From Acinetobacter guerrae (GTDB lineage: Bacteria > Pseudomonadota > Gammaproteobacteria > Pseudomonadales > Moraxellaceae): a DNA stretch of 64,000 nt. Each line of letters opens with the position of its first letter. Position 1 is the first letter of the stretch. Below, in pieces: positions 46,319 through 54,796 of the stretch. Position numbers and translations under genes: made by a program. The stretch spans positions 1-64,000 of the forward strand of contig NZ_LXGN01000007.1 in the NCBI RefSeq assembly GCF_009372255.1. The letters are read 5' to 3'. Below the pieces are notes generated by a model, which saw only the letters and a program-made list of their open reading frames with translations, searched no databases and was not told the origin of the DNA.

Positions 46319-46449
46319 TTTTGAAAACTCAGCTATAATCACAAGTATATTTTAACAAAGAATACCACATATATCCGATTATTTATTTTTATAAGAACAA
46401 TAAAATAATATGATCATTTTTTAATAAATAATAATTTAAATCTTAGACA

Positions 46450-46526
46450 ATTAAGGTTAATATAAAGCTCTGGTTTAAACGACGCCAGCTTTATAATCCA
46501 ACCCTGGGTCGGGTTGGATTTTTTTA
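46450..46526 (+). ncRNA. Candidate small RNA ending in a strong intrinsic terminator
   Basis: In the gap between the Fis-like gene and an MFS gene (both minus strand), the plus strand carries a first hairpin, AAAGC..TGG (46464-46473) with CCAGCTTT (46485-46492). It is followed by a strong terminator, ATCCAACCC (46496-46504) with GGGTTGGAT (46511-46519) and a run of seven T. No plus-strand gene lies upstream to be terminated, so a short independent transcript is the simplest reading. A TAATAT box precedes it at about 46458-46463; no good -35 is seen. I do not recognise the family. Confidence 0.5.
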
Positions 46527-46555
46527 TTCTATTTTTTTAATTTAGCTTTGAAACC

Positions 46556-47782
46556 TTAACTTTGGGTAATTACTTTTTTCTGTCGAATTTCTTTCATTAA
46601 TATCATCGAGAAAATAACATTTAAAAGCGCCAAGAACGCAATACTATAAAGCACTGTATTCGCACCTAAAGTATCAATCATATAGCCTGCAATCAATGGC
46701 GTCATAGCTTGTGCGATGAGTGATGGACGAGCCAATTTCCCCATAAGATAGGCATATTCTTCTTTTTTGACCAAGGTCAAGGGCAAAGTACCACGCACAA
46801 TGGAACGTAAGCCATTGCCTGCGCCATAGATGATCATTGCAAGTGCAGCATATTTGGGTGCAATACACAGTAAAGCAATTCCTAAGACCACCAAAATTAC
46901 CGATACCAATAAGGATTTAATCGGATGATCAAACTTAATCACCAAATCTAGCATACGTGACGCAACTTGACTTGGCCCGATCAAAGCACTAATCGCAATG
47001 GCACTGGCTAAAGCCAGACCATTTTCTTGTAGAATATCAATCAACTGTACTGTCATCACTGTCATGATAATTGAAGTAATCATAAAAATAACTGAGATCA
47101 GGTGATACATAGATTTAGGGATGCTAATCGAGTTGGCTTTTTTCTTCTGTTTTAGCGACGGTTGTTCTGCAATCTTTTTAGGCTTAGGCAATGCGTAATG
47201 ATAAATCGGCCAGATCACAATAATCATCACCACAGCGCCAAATACGCAGGTTGCACGCCAACCAAATAAGGAAACTCCGTAAGCTTGAACAGGCCAGACT
47301 ATCGTAGTACAAAAGCCAGAAATGAGTGTCACACTGGTAATGGCAACTTTGGCATTTAATCCAAAGAGATTGCCCAAGACTGCAAATAACGTGTCATATA
47401 ATCCGATAGACATTCCCAAACCAATCACAATCCATGCCAGAAAAAAAATTGCGATATGATAGCTAAATGCCAGTATCAATAAGCCTAAAGCGGTAATGAC
47501 ACCGCTCATGGCAAGAATTTCTTTACCACCATGACGTGTAATTAAACGACCAATATACGGTAAGGCAAAAGCAGAAACTAAGATACTTAAAGATAAGGCA
47601 CCATAGACCAGTTCACGCCCCCAGCCCATTTCGGACATAATTGGTCGTGCCATGACTGCCAATAAAAAGAAAGATCCTCCCCATACGATGATCTGTGCGA
47701 TCCCGATGAGAAGGATTGAAAAAAACGAAGGTTTATCTTGATCAGCAGGTTTGAAGAACGCCTTTAACCGGGGAGATAACAT
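46556..47782 (-). CDS. MFS transporter of unknown substrate
   Basis: The 408-residue protein has about twelve spans, the MFS loop LPYIGRLITRHGGKEILAMSG near residue 78, and a central cytoplasmic loop with KKIAEQPSLKQKKK. The overall pattern resembles the monocarboxylate / oxalate-formate-type branch of the superfamily. The substrate is unknown. It lies 53 bases downstream of the esterase gene on the same strand and may be cotranscribed with it. The G-rich NGLRSIVRGTLPLTLV segment is conserved in this subgroup. Confidence 0.8.
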   Translation of the reverse strand: MLSPRLKAFFKPADQDKPSFFSILLIGIAQIIVWGGSFFLLAVMARPIMSEMGWGRELVYGALSLSILVSAFALPYIGRLITRHGGKEILAMSGVITALGLLILAFSYHIAIFFLAWIVIGLGMSIGLYDTLFAVLGNLFGLNAKVAITSVTLISGFCTTIVWPVQAYGVSLFGWRATCVFGAVVMIIVIWPIYHYALPKPKKIAEQPSLKQKKKANSISIPKSMYHLISVIFMITSIIMTVMTVQLIDILQENGLALASAIAISALIGPSQVASRMLDLVIKFDHPIKSLLVSVILVVLGIALLCIAPKYAALAMIIYGAGNGLRSIVRGTLPLTLVKKEEYAYLMGKLARPSLIAQAMTPLIAGYMIDTLGANTVLYSIAFLALLNVIFSMILMKEIRQKKVITQS

Positions 47783-47835
47783 CTAATAATCCATAGGATT
47801 TTGCGGCGATTGACTTTAACAATCGCAGTTGCAGC

Positions 47836-48624
47836 TTATACATTCGCTTCAACCTCATGATTCAAATAATTTTGAATTAAACCTAAAATGATATCTGGCT
47901 TTTCTGCATGCAACCAATGCCCTGTTCCTTCAACAGTTTCAATGCGTGCTTGCGGAAATTGCTGTTCAATTTCGGCTTGATATTGAGGCAAAATGTACTC
48001 CGAATTTCCACCCCGGATAAACAAACACGGTTTATTCCATGGCTGGATTGGATTCCATCCCACAAGATTTCCATAATTGGCTTTAAATGCATCTACATTA
48101 TATAGCCATTGACCTTTTACAAAGGATTTAAGTAAAAACTGCACAATCATCTCATGCGGTAGATATTTTCTCATGATTTCTGCCGCCTGAGTACGGCTTA
48201 AATTCGGATTTTGCTGTTCAATCACAGCATCGATCGCGCCAAACATACCATCATGACGTTCTCCCGCATAAGGCACAGGTGCAACATCCAATATGACCAG
48301 TTGTTCAACGCGTTCAGGAAATAAACCGACGATTTTCATCGAGGTTTTTCCACCCATAGAATGCCCAACCAAAGAAAAATGATTGACCTGTAAATGATCG
48401 AGTGTTTCGACCACATCCTGCGCCATCAACTCATAACTCATATCTGCTGCATGCGGCGACCCACCATGGTTGCGCAAATCCATCTGAATCACGTGATGAT
48501 TCTGATTCAATTTTCTCGCAATCATGCCTAAATTAGAAAGGCTACCAAATAAACCGTGTAGTACCACAACGGGTATTTCATTCACTGGGTTCGGTGAAGC
48601 GTGATATTCAGCATTTAAAATCAT
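47836..48624 (-). CDS. ybfF: Alpha/beta hydrolase, YbfF-like esterase
   Basis: The 262-residue protein has the YbfF/ABHD11-type pattern: VVVLHGLFGSLSNLGMIAR (oxyanion region, about 22-40), MDLRNHGGSPH, the nucleophile motif LVGHSMGGKTSMK with serine near 93, LDVAPVPYA, and the final histidine in GTGHWLHAEKP. Such enzymes hydrolyse short acyl or acyl-CoA thioesters in vitro; the natural substrate is unclear. It is divergent from a LysR gene and upstream of an MFS gene. Confidence 0.87.
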   Translation of the reverse strand: MILNAEYHASPNPVNEIPVVVLHGLFGSLSNLGMIARKLNQNHHVIQMDLRNHGGSPHAADMSYELMAQDVVETLDHLQVNHFSLVGHSMGGKTSMKIVGLFPERVEQLVILDVAPVPYAGERHDGMFGAIDAVIEQQNPNLSRTQAAEIMRKYLPHEMIVQFLLKSFVKGQWLYNVDAFKANYGNLVGWNPIQPWNKPCLFIRGGNSEYILPQYQAEIEQQFPQARIETVEGTGHWLHAEKPDIILGLIQNYLNHEVEANV

Positions 48625-48800
48625 GGTGTTGAGTCCCTATTCAATCTTGGCTTATATCCAACAGAAGATTGGTTCAATAAAAACCAGTCTTTATCAGTTA
48701 TATATCGATAGCATCCTAAAGCAGATGATCAATGTACTGTTCTTTCTCTGATAGGTAAAATATAATTTTAAGATCACTGTCATATCATTTTACTATCTAT

Positions 48801-49730
48801 ATGATTAATTTTCGTTTGATCCGACATTTATGGTTATTTTTAACAGTTGCAGAAGAACAGCATTTTGGTCGTGCCGCAAAAAAACTCGGCATGTCACAAC
48901 CACCCTTAACTGAACAAATTAAAGTACTAGAGCATTCTTTAAATCTACAGCTATTTGAACGCTCAAGACGGGGTACTAAACTTACTCCCGCAGGTCGCGC
49001 TATTCTGCCTGCTGTGAAAAAACTCGCGGATCAACTTGAAAATCTGGAAATTGCAGTTCGGGAGGCAGCGCAAGGTCAAATTGGAACGATTACCATTGGC
49101 GCAATTAGTGCTTCTATTATTGAAGTTTTACCTAAATTTATTGAACACGCCAAACTGCATTTTCCCAATCTGACCATTCATGTCAAAGAGATTGATACCA
49201 TTGAGGCAATTCCAGCCTTAGAAAATGGTGATATTGACTTGGCGTTCGCCCGTCTGGAAGGTGACTTAGGACCTCATATTGCATCTCGTCCCCTCATTCG
49301 TGAACATCTTGCGGTCGCACTGCCTGAAAAGCATCCTTTGGCAACATATCAGGAAGTCTCTCTTTCTCAATTGAGCCAAGAACAATTTATTATGTTTGCT
49401 CGAAAGATCAGTCCATTATCCTATGATATTTTGACAGGTATGTGCCGCAAGCAAGGTTTTTTCCCTAAAGTCATTCATGAAGTTCGCTCGGTGACTTCAC
49501 AAATTGCATTTGTAGGGTGTGGTCAAGGAATCGCGTTGGTTCCCTACTCTATTACACGTTTTTCATATCCAAATGTTGTCATTTTACCTTTGGCAGAAAA
49601 TTTAGAATTTATTACTACAGCAATGGCGTGGCGTAATGACCGCGATAATCATTTACTCGAATCATTACTGGAAAGTTTAGATCTGGATCACAACCAAGTT
49701 ATCGACCCAGAAACACCTTTATTTAACTAA
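48801..49730 (+). CDS. LysR-family regulator
   Basis: The 309-residue protein has the helix-turn-helix FLTVAEEQHFGRAAKKLGMS followed by QPPLTEQIKVLEHSLN. The QPPLT.QI pattern belongs to the BenM/CatM/CbbR-type branch, which often responds to aromatic or other metabolites. The effector domain begins near residue 92. It is divergent from the esterase gene by 176 bases. Its last 12 bases overlap the end of the convergent GFA-family gene (49719-49730). The regulated genes are not known; the esterase-MFS pair is the natural candidate. Confidence 0.87.
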   Translation: MINFRLIRHLWLFLTVAEEQHFGRAAKKLGMSQPPLTEQIKVLEHSLNLQLFERSRRGTKLTPAGRAILPAVKKLADQLENLEIAVREAAQGQIGTITIGAISASIIEVLPKFIEHAKLHFPNLTIHVKEIDTIEAIPALENGDIDLAFARLEGDLGPHIASRPLIREHLAVALPEKHPLATYQEVSLSQLSQEQFIMFARKISPLSYDILTGMCRKQGFFPKVIHEVRSVTSQIAFVGCGQGIALVPYSITRFSYPNVVILPLAENLEFITTAMAWRNDRDNHLLESLLESLDLDHNQVIDPETPLFN

Positions 49731-50135
49731 TGTAGATGGCAAAGCTTCTGGATATTGCGGAGCCTGATCGCCAATCACGTGCCACATTGCTTTGGAATTG
49801 ACATATGCATGTGAGACAACATTTACATCGACTGGTTCATTGATCAGTCCTGCACGTAAACGAATGATTTCGGGTTTATCTAAACGTGCGCTATAAATTG
49901 GTGAGCCACATTGTTTACAAAATACCCGCTTTTTATCTGGCGTTGCAAAATACGCCTGTAAAAGTTCTTCTCCCTGCACAATTTCCAGATCTTTGGTTTC
50001 AACTTGAGTAATCGCAGCAAATGCACTGCCTTGGGCTTTTTGGCACTGTTTACAGTGACAGACATTGATTGGATTTAAAGGAGCCAATAGTTTCAATTGA
50101 ATGCCGCCGCACAAACAAGACGCTGTAAACATCAT
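49719..50135 (-). CDS. GFA-family zinc protein (glutathione-dependent formaldehyde-activating enzyme-like)
   Basis: The 138-residue protein has the CENP-V/GFA fold with its cysteine ligands: ASCLCGGIQLKL near residue 7, NVCHCKQCQKAQGSAF near 27, and RVFCKQCGSPIYS near 70. Family members were described as spontaneous glutathione-formaldehyde adduct catalysts, but most have no proven function. It overlaps the convergent LysR gene by 12 bases. It lies downstream of the siderophore operon on the same strand but beyond a strong terminator, so it is probably separate. Confidence 0.85.
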   Translation of the reverse strand: MMFTASCLCGGIQLKLLAPLNPINVCHCKQCQKAQGSAFAAITQVETKDLEIVQGEELLQAYFATPDKKRVFCKQCGSPIYSARLDKPEIIRLRAGLINEPVDVNVVSHAYVNSKAMWHVIGDQAPQYPEALPSTLVK

Positions 50136-50180
50136 TTAACTTTCCCTGATCAGAAATTTATCAAAATATTGCATGATTAG

Positions 50181-50211
50181 AAAAAAAAATCGAGCTAATT
50201 GCTTAACTCGA
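50181..50211 (-). terminator. Terminator of the siderophore operon
   Basis: On the minus strand TCGAGTTAA and TTAGCTCGA pair (one wobble) around GCAA, followed by nine T, 46 bases past the receptor stop. Confidence 0.92.
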
Positions 50212-50256
50212 CTTCAAATTACTTAGAGCGGTTGATATTAAAAACCAATATGCCTT

Positions 50257-52527
50257 TTAATATTTAACGCTATAACTCAGACCGTAAGTACGTCCCTGTG
50301 CGGGTAAGCTTGAAATAGCGCCATAAACAGGTACAACCGCTTGGCTATACACGGTTTTATAGTCGGTATTCCACACGTTATAAACCCCAAAGCCCAAAGT
50401 TCCTGGCCCAACTTTAGCATTTGCGATTACATCCATAACCGCATAGCCTTTAACTTTGGCTGCAGCATTGGGCTGGACATTGGCATCATAAACGGCTTGA
50501 AGTGAATCTTTATACGCTTTGTCGGTGCCTTTGATTGCAAGGGTTTGTACTCGTAGGCTATTGCCATTGCCATCTTGCCACTCACCAAATACCGTTCCTT
50601 TGATTGGTGATATTTGTAAGGCATTCAGCTCACGCCATTCTCCGCTCGCATCTTTAAATTCACCACGGGTATAACCTAGCGTACCGCCTACAGTAAATCG
50701 TTCCAGTACAGGAACACTCACATTGGCTTCCGCACCATAAATACGTTGGTCAGTATCTGCGACATTGACACTACGGTCAGATTTAAACTGAACCACTTTA
50801 TCGGAGGTATTATAAAAACCAGTTACCCCTAAATTCAGGCCTTCATCGCCCTGTAAACGCCAACCCAACTCATAGCTGTTGACCTTAATCGGTTCAACAT
50901 TGCTAGATTGCACTACAAATCCCGCCTGCACATCACGTAATACACGCTGCATATCAGGTAAACTGAAGCCTTGTGAAAAATTGGCAAAAATCTGCTGTTG
51001 GTCAGTCAATTTAAATACTGGACCAATATTAAATAGCGTAGCATTGTGTTTGACTGAACCTGCCGCAATCACCGCAGGGTTATAGCTTTGACCTGCCGAA
51101 GCACGGTCATCAGCAATTAACAATTCTGTCGTCGGTGAAAATGCATCACTGTCACTTTTAATATGTTGATAGCGAATCCCCGCTTGCACATTTAAACGAT
51201 CAGTTAATGTGTAATCCCCCTGCAAAAAAGCACCCAGATTTTCAACAGTTACTTCGGGGCCATAGGCAATATTGGTTCCTGTCGATTTGATATTTAAGCC
51301 ATTACTAGCAACAAATGTATTTAGATTATAACGATCTGCTTCCTGACTGCCTTCTTCGTGATCATAATCAACCCCGTAAGTGAGTTTTAAATTGCGGTTC
51401 GCCACATTTAGATTAGACTCCATTGCGGCACGAATACCTGCCACTTTGGACTCATTTTCAGATTGGAGAACTGCATAGACAGGTGCTGCACGGGTATACG
51501 CTGCGGCAAATGGGTAGAAACGCGCTTTTTCATTTCGATAGTAGGTTTCAATATTTAATATCTGACCCAACAGATTTTCATTACGGTATTGTGCATTAAC
51601 CCCATAACGCTCTGTAAATGGCTGATCATCCAATTGTAAACCTTTCACCGCTTTAAGTGATGGCTTGGCACCAAATAACACAGCCACATTTTTCCCATAA
51701 TCTGGGCCATAGTCACTGTCTTGTTCATCATTATAATACTGAGCGCCTACACTCAAAGATTGCTGATCAGTCAGTTTAAAGGTGATACGACCATTTACAT
51801 CGATTGTTTCAGTGTCTGAACGATCTGTTTGTGCAGGTTCAGGTGCAATACGATCACCACGACTGTCCTGAATTTCACCGCGCTTGGTATAAGTCGCGCC
51901 TAAAAAACCACTGAGTGCGCCCTGATTAAAAGACATACTTTGCATGGCTTCATAGGCTAAAGCATCATGATTAAAATCATTGCCAGAAGTCACGCCGAGT
52001 TTGGTTTCAAAGCTTAAAGGCTTGTCACTGGCACGTTTGGTAATAATATTAATAATACCGCCAGTTGCCCCAGAACCATAAATACTGGTTGCACCCGAAA
52101 CCACTTCGATACGTTCGATCATATCTGGACTGATACTATTAAACTGGCGTGACAAATCACGCGAGCCAGTTTGTGGTACACCATCAATCATGACCAGAAT
52201 CTGGCGACCACGCATGGTTTGTCCATAGTTACTGGTGGTTCCACTACTCGCGCCCAATGACGGAATTAGTTGTGCCAAAATATCCGCAATTTTTCGTCCT
52301 GCCGCCGCCTGTTGCTGGATTTGAGCTTGATCGATAGATTGCACTGTCCCTGCAATTTCAGCAATACTTTGTGCGGAACGTGTGGCTGTTGTCACGATTG
52401 GTGCTAACTGTTTGGTGGTCTGTACAGACTGCTGTGTATCCCCCGATACTTGTGTATCAGCATAAAGCTGACCGCTTACAGCAAGACTTAATACAGTAAT
52501 AGATGTAGCAAATGAACGATGTTTCAT
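50257..52527 (-). CDS. TonB-dependent outer-membrane siderophore receptor
   Basis: The 756-residue receptor should import the ferric form of the siderophore made by this operon. It has a signal peptide (SITVLSLAVSGQLYA), a TonB-box region near LAPIVTTATRS, and a plug domain with RGRQILVMIDGVPQTGSRD and SIYGSGATGGIINIITKRA. A 22-strand barrel follows and ends in an aromatic residue (SYSVKY). It is the last gene, 8 bases after the MFS gene. Known acinetoferrin and baumannoferrin loci carry a receptor in a similar place. Ligand identity is inferred from neighbours only. Confidence 0.92.
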   Translation of the reverse strand: MKHRSFATSITVLSLAVSGQLYADTQVSGDTQQSVQTTKQLAPIVTTATRSAQSIAEIAGTVQSIDQAQIQQQAAAGRKIADILAQLIPSLGASSGTTSNYGQTMRGRQILVMIDGVPQTGSRDLSRQFNSISPDMIERIEVVSGATSIYGSGATGGIINIITKRASDKPLSFETKLGVTSGNDFNHDALAYEAMQSMSFNQGALSGFLGATYTKRGEIQDSRGDRIAPEPAQTDRSDTETIDVNGRITFKLTDQQSLSVGAQYYNDEQDSDYGPDYGKNVAVLFGAKPSLKAVKGLQLDDQPFTERYGVNAQYRNENLLGQILNIETYYRNEKARFYPFAAAYTRAAPVYAVLQSENESKVAGIRAAMESNLNVANRNLKLTYGVDYDHEEGSQEADRYNLNTFVASNGLNIKSTGTNIAYGPEVTVENLGAFLQGDYTLTDRLNVQAGIRYQHIKSDSDAFSPTTELLIADDRASAGQSYNPAVIAAGSVKHNATLFNIGPVFKLTDQQQIFANFSQGFSLPDMQRVLRDVQAGFVVQSSNVEPIKVNSYELGWRLQGDEGLNLGVTGFYNTSDKVVQFKSDRSVNVADTDQRIYGAEANVSVPVLERFTVGGTLGYTRGEFKDASGEWRELNALQISPIKGTVFGEWQDGNGNSLRVQTLAIKGTDKAYKDSLQAVYDANVQPNAAAKVKGYAVMDVIANAKVGPGTLGFGVYNVWNTDYKTVYSQAVVPVYGAISSLPAQGRTYGLSYSVKY

Positions 52528-52535
52528 GATAATCC

Positions 52536-53783
52536 CTAAATAATAGTGGGGTTCGTTTTTGATTTTCTAACAATCATCTGAGACAAAATGACACTTAAGA
52601 CTGAAGCAATAGCAAGCACGATATAAAAATTGCCATAACCCAATCCTTTGGCTAAAAAGCCAGAAAAAGCACCTCCTAAGAAATAAACTAGCAACTCAAA
52701 ACACACCAGAATGGTAAAGTCAGTACCCGCCTGCTGTTTCGAGCTGTTCTGCATGAAATAAGCATAGAGAGCCGTCATGGCGATATAACGAATCGCCAAG
52801 ATGACAATCACAAATAAACCCAATAAGCCGTGCCAGACTTCAAACCAACTGAGTAAAATAGCTATGCCAATGACGGCATAGACAAAAGTTCTTAACCAAC
52901 CCGCCCATATTAACAGTTGGGTTGCTGCCAATTTTTTGAGTAAAAATGCCGCCGTTACCGCAGCCAACAATCCGACTAATGCGCCGAACACCGACATCAA
53001 CACCCCAATTTCAGTCAAAGACCATTGCTGATCTATCAGCATAGGATTGAGCATGGCCATGGCAGGTGCTTCAACAAAGCGATAACATAGAATCAGTAAC
53101 AAGGCCCACCGAATTTCGGATCGCTTAAAAGCATTTTTTAAACTTGGCGGTTGTTTGAATGTCGTCTGCTGTGGACGTTCTTTAATTTGCGATATAGCCA
53201 ACATGGTGAGCGCGGTTAATACCGCCAAAGTAAGCAAGGCAACTTGCCAGCCATAATGTTGATAGAGCCATAAAGTTGCAGCACCACCAATCATACTGCC
53301 TAAAGCCACGCCGATACTTTGTGCCATACTGCCCAAACGATACTCAGACTCAGCTAGCGTTTCTACGGTATAGCCATCTATCGCAATGTCCTGTGTGGCA
53401 GCAAAAGTAGAAATCCACAGACCAATGATTACAAAGACCCAGATACCATAATTAAACTGAGTCATCGCGAGCATGATCACTCCTGCAACCAATGCAAGTT
53501 GCGTAAACAACAACCATGTTTTGCGTTTACCCAGTTTTTTCAGATAAAAACGATCCAGTACTGGTGCCCAGAAAAATTTAAAAGCCCACGGAATATAGAG
53601 CAGTGACAACATCCCAATCCATCGTAAATCTACACCTTGATGTCTCAAAATGGCAGGTAATGCCACATTGTAAAAATACAATGGTAAAGCATGCGCTAGA
53701 TATAAAATGACAATTACGCCCAGTCCCAATGCCGAGACTGCTGTTATTTGTTTTTGGTTTGTCATGTGATTTGCGTCTTGCAT
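52536..53783 (-). CDS. MFS siderophore transporter (RhtX/FptX-AmpG-like family)
   Basis: The 415-residue membrane protein resembles the RhtX/FptX and AmpG group: YLAHALPLYFYNVALPAILR at the amino end, WAFKFFWAPVLDRF near residue 60, and TQDIAIDGYTVETL near 130. These transport ferric or free siderophores, or muropeptides, across the inner membrane; import is best known, and export is possible. The start is uncertain. The ATG at 53783 has AGAGGT just upstream and overlaps the previous gene by 22 bases, while the ATG at 53765 makes a classic ATGA overlap. It sits directly before the receptor gene. Confidence 0.85.
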   Translation of the reverse strand: MQDANHMTNQKQITAVSALGLGVIVILYLAHALPLYFYNVALPAILRHQGVDLRWIGMLSLLYIPWAFKFFWAPVLDRFYLKKLGKRKTWLLFTQLALVAGVIMLAMTQFNYGIWVFVIIGLWISTFAATQDIAIDGYTVETLAESEYRLGSMAQSIGVALGSMIGGAATLWLYQHYGWQVALLTLAVLTALTMLAISQIKERPQQTTFKQPPSLKNAFKRSEIRWALLLILCYRFVEAPAMAMLNPMLIDQQWSLTEIGVLMSVFGALVGLLAAVTAAFLLKKLAATQLLIWAGWLRTFVYAVIGIAILLSWFEVWHGLLGLFVIVILAIRYIAMTALYAYFMQNSSKQQAGTDFTILVCFELLVYFLGGAFSGFLAKGLGYGNFYIVLAIASVLSVILSQMIVRKSKTNPTII

Positions 53784-54151
53784 AATGACCTCTGCACGGC
53801 CCAATCCAGTGCATCTGTTTTAGATAAACTTACAAAATAAGGCACTCGCCAAGCCTGCTGCAAAGCTGGTGTATCCAGACGAATACGATCATCTTCATCC
53901 TGTGCAATACGAGCCAGTCCCAAACAATATTGGAAAAAAAGTGACTTATAGCTTTTGTACCAACGTGACTGAATTTCCCGATAATCCTCGGGAAATTCAG
54001 TCTGTGGTAAAGTTTGCATAATGAGGACAAAAGCACGTCCCTGATCCAGAAAAAACTGTATCTGCGACAGCCAATCTTCAAATTCGCGACTCGAAACATG
54101 ACCTGAAAACTGCATATCAAGGATCTGGATATAATGACTACTTAAGGTCAT
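53762..54151 (-). CDS. Small conserved protein of the siderophore operon, function unknown
   Basis: The 129-residue protein has no signal peptide or membrane span. It begins MTLSSHYIQILDMQFSGHVS and holds a segment (FEDWLSQIQFFLDQGRAFVL) and an aromatic-rich WYKSYKSLFFQYCLGLARIA. The mixed beta/alpha look recalls STAS-like folds, but I see no clear family motif. It overlaps the acyltransferase gene by ATGA at 54151-54148 and the MFS gene on the other side. Such tight coupling argues that it is a real part of siderophore production or transport; acinetoferrin-type clusters also have a small protein of unknown role, but I cannot confirm homology. Confidence 0.75.
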   Translation of the reverse strand: MTLSSHYIQILDMQFSGHVSSREFEDWLSQIQFFLDQGRAFVLIMQTLPQTEFPEDYREIQSRWYKSYKSLFFQYCLGLARIAQDEDDRIRLDTPALQQAWRVPYFVSLSKTDALDWAVQRSLCKTQIT

Positions 54152-54783
54152 GAGCTATATTCTGCCGCCAGATTTTGTTTTTTAAATGATTGCGAGCGAA
54201 TCAGTTCATCTTTAAATTTCTGATAAAATTTATCGCGATAGCAGTAATACAGCATCGCTGTTTTTTCAGCCATTGGAATTAGACCCTGCGCTTCATAACA
54301 CAGTTCCTCTACAACAGCCGCATAGGGTTTAACGGTATGATCAGGTTCACCCACGATCTTGATCGATTGAGCATTTTCAAAAATATAAAAACTTAATAAT
54401 CGAATGGTCGGACGTAAATATCCTTTACCAAAAGCTGATTTTTCACCAAATAGCAAATGCCAACCCAAATCATGCTCGTGACCATCATAATAGCGTCCCA
54501 AACGATCACGCTTGCCTTCATAAATTTCGGTATAACCGACATCCTGCCCATCAATTCCAACAATTAATAAGCGTTGATGATCATCAGCCAGCATTTTGTC
54601 AAAATAAACATGTAGCTCTAATTCAGTTTTATTGAGTTGCCATTGTGGAATCACATGCGGTTCATGCATCCATTTATGTAGCAATGCTATATCCTGTGGA
54701 TATTGCACCTGACGCAAATAATACTGAGTACCTTCTTCAAAATATTCATAATAATCAGGAAGTTTTTTTGAAATCGTATTCAT
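54148..54783 (-). CDS. GNAT acyltransferase of siderophore biosynthesis (IucB/RhbD-like)
   Basis: The 211-residue protein is related to IucB-type N-hydroxylysine/diamine acyltransferases: LHKWMHEPHVIPQWQLNK near the amino end, GQDVGYTEIYEGKRDRLG, DLGWHLLFGEKSAFGKGYLR with the CoA pyrophosphate-binding part, and IVGEPDHTVKPYAAV. It would acylate the N-hydroxylated diamine before citrate coupling. In acinetoferrin the acyl group is octenoyl, in baumannoferrin decenoyl; the acyl length here is unknown. An upstream in-frame ATG at 54828 overlaps the preceding gene; the ATG at 54783 lies 13 bases past that gene's stop and is preferred. Confidence 0.87.
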   Translation of the reverse strand: MNTISKKLPDYYEYFEEGTQYYLRQVQYPQDIALLHKWMHEPHVIPQWQLNKTELELHVYFDKMLADDHQRLLIVGIDGQDVGYTEIYEGKRDRLGRYYDGHEHDLGWHLLFGEKSAFGKGYLRPTIRLLSFYIFENAQSIKIVGEPDHTVKPYAAVVEELCYEAQGLIPMAEKTAMLYYCYRDKFYQKFKDELIRSQSFKKQNLAAEYSS

Positions 54784-54796
54784 TTTTATCTCATCT

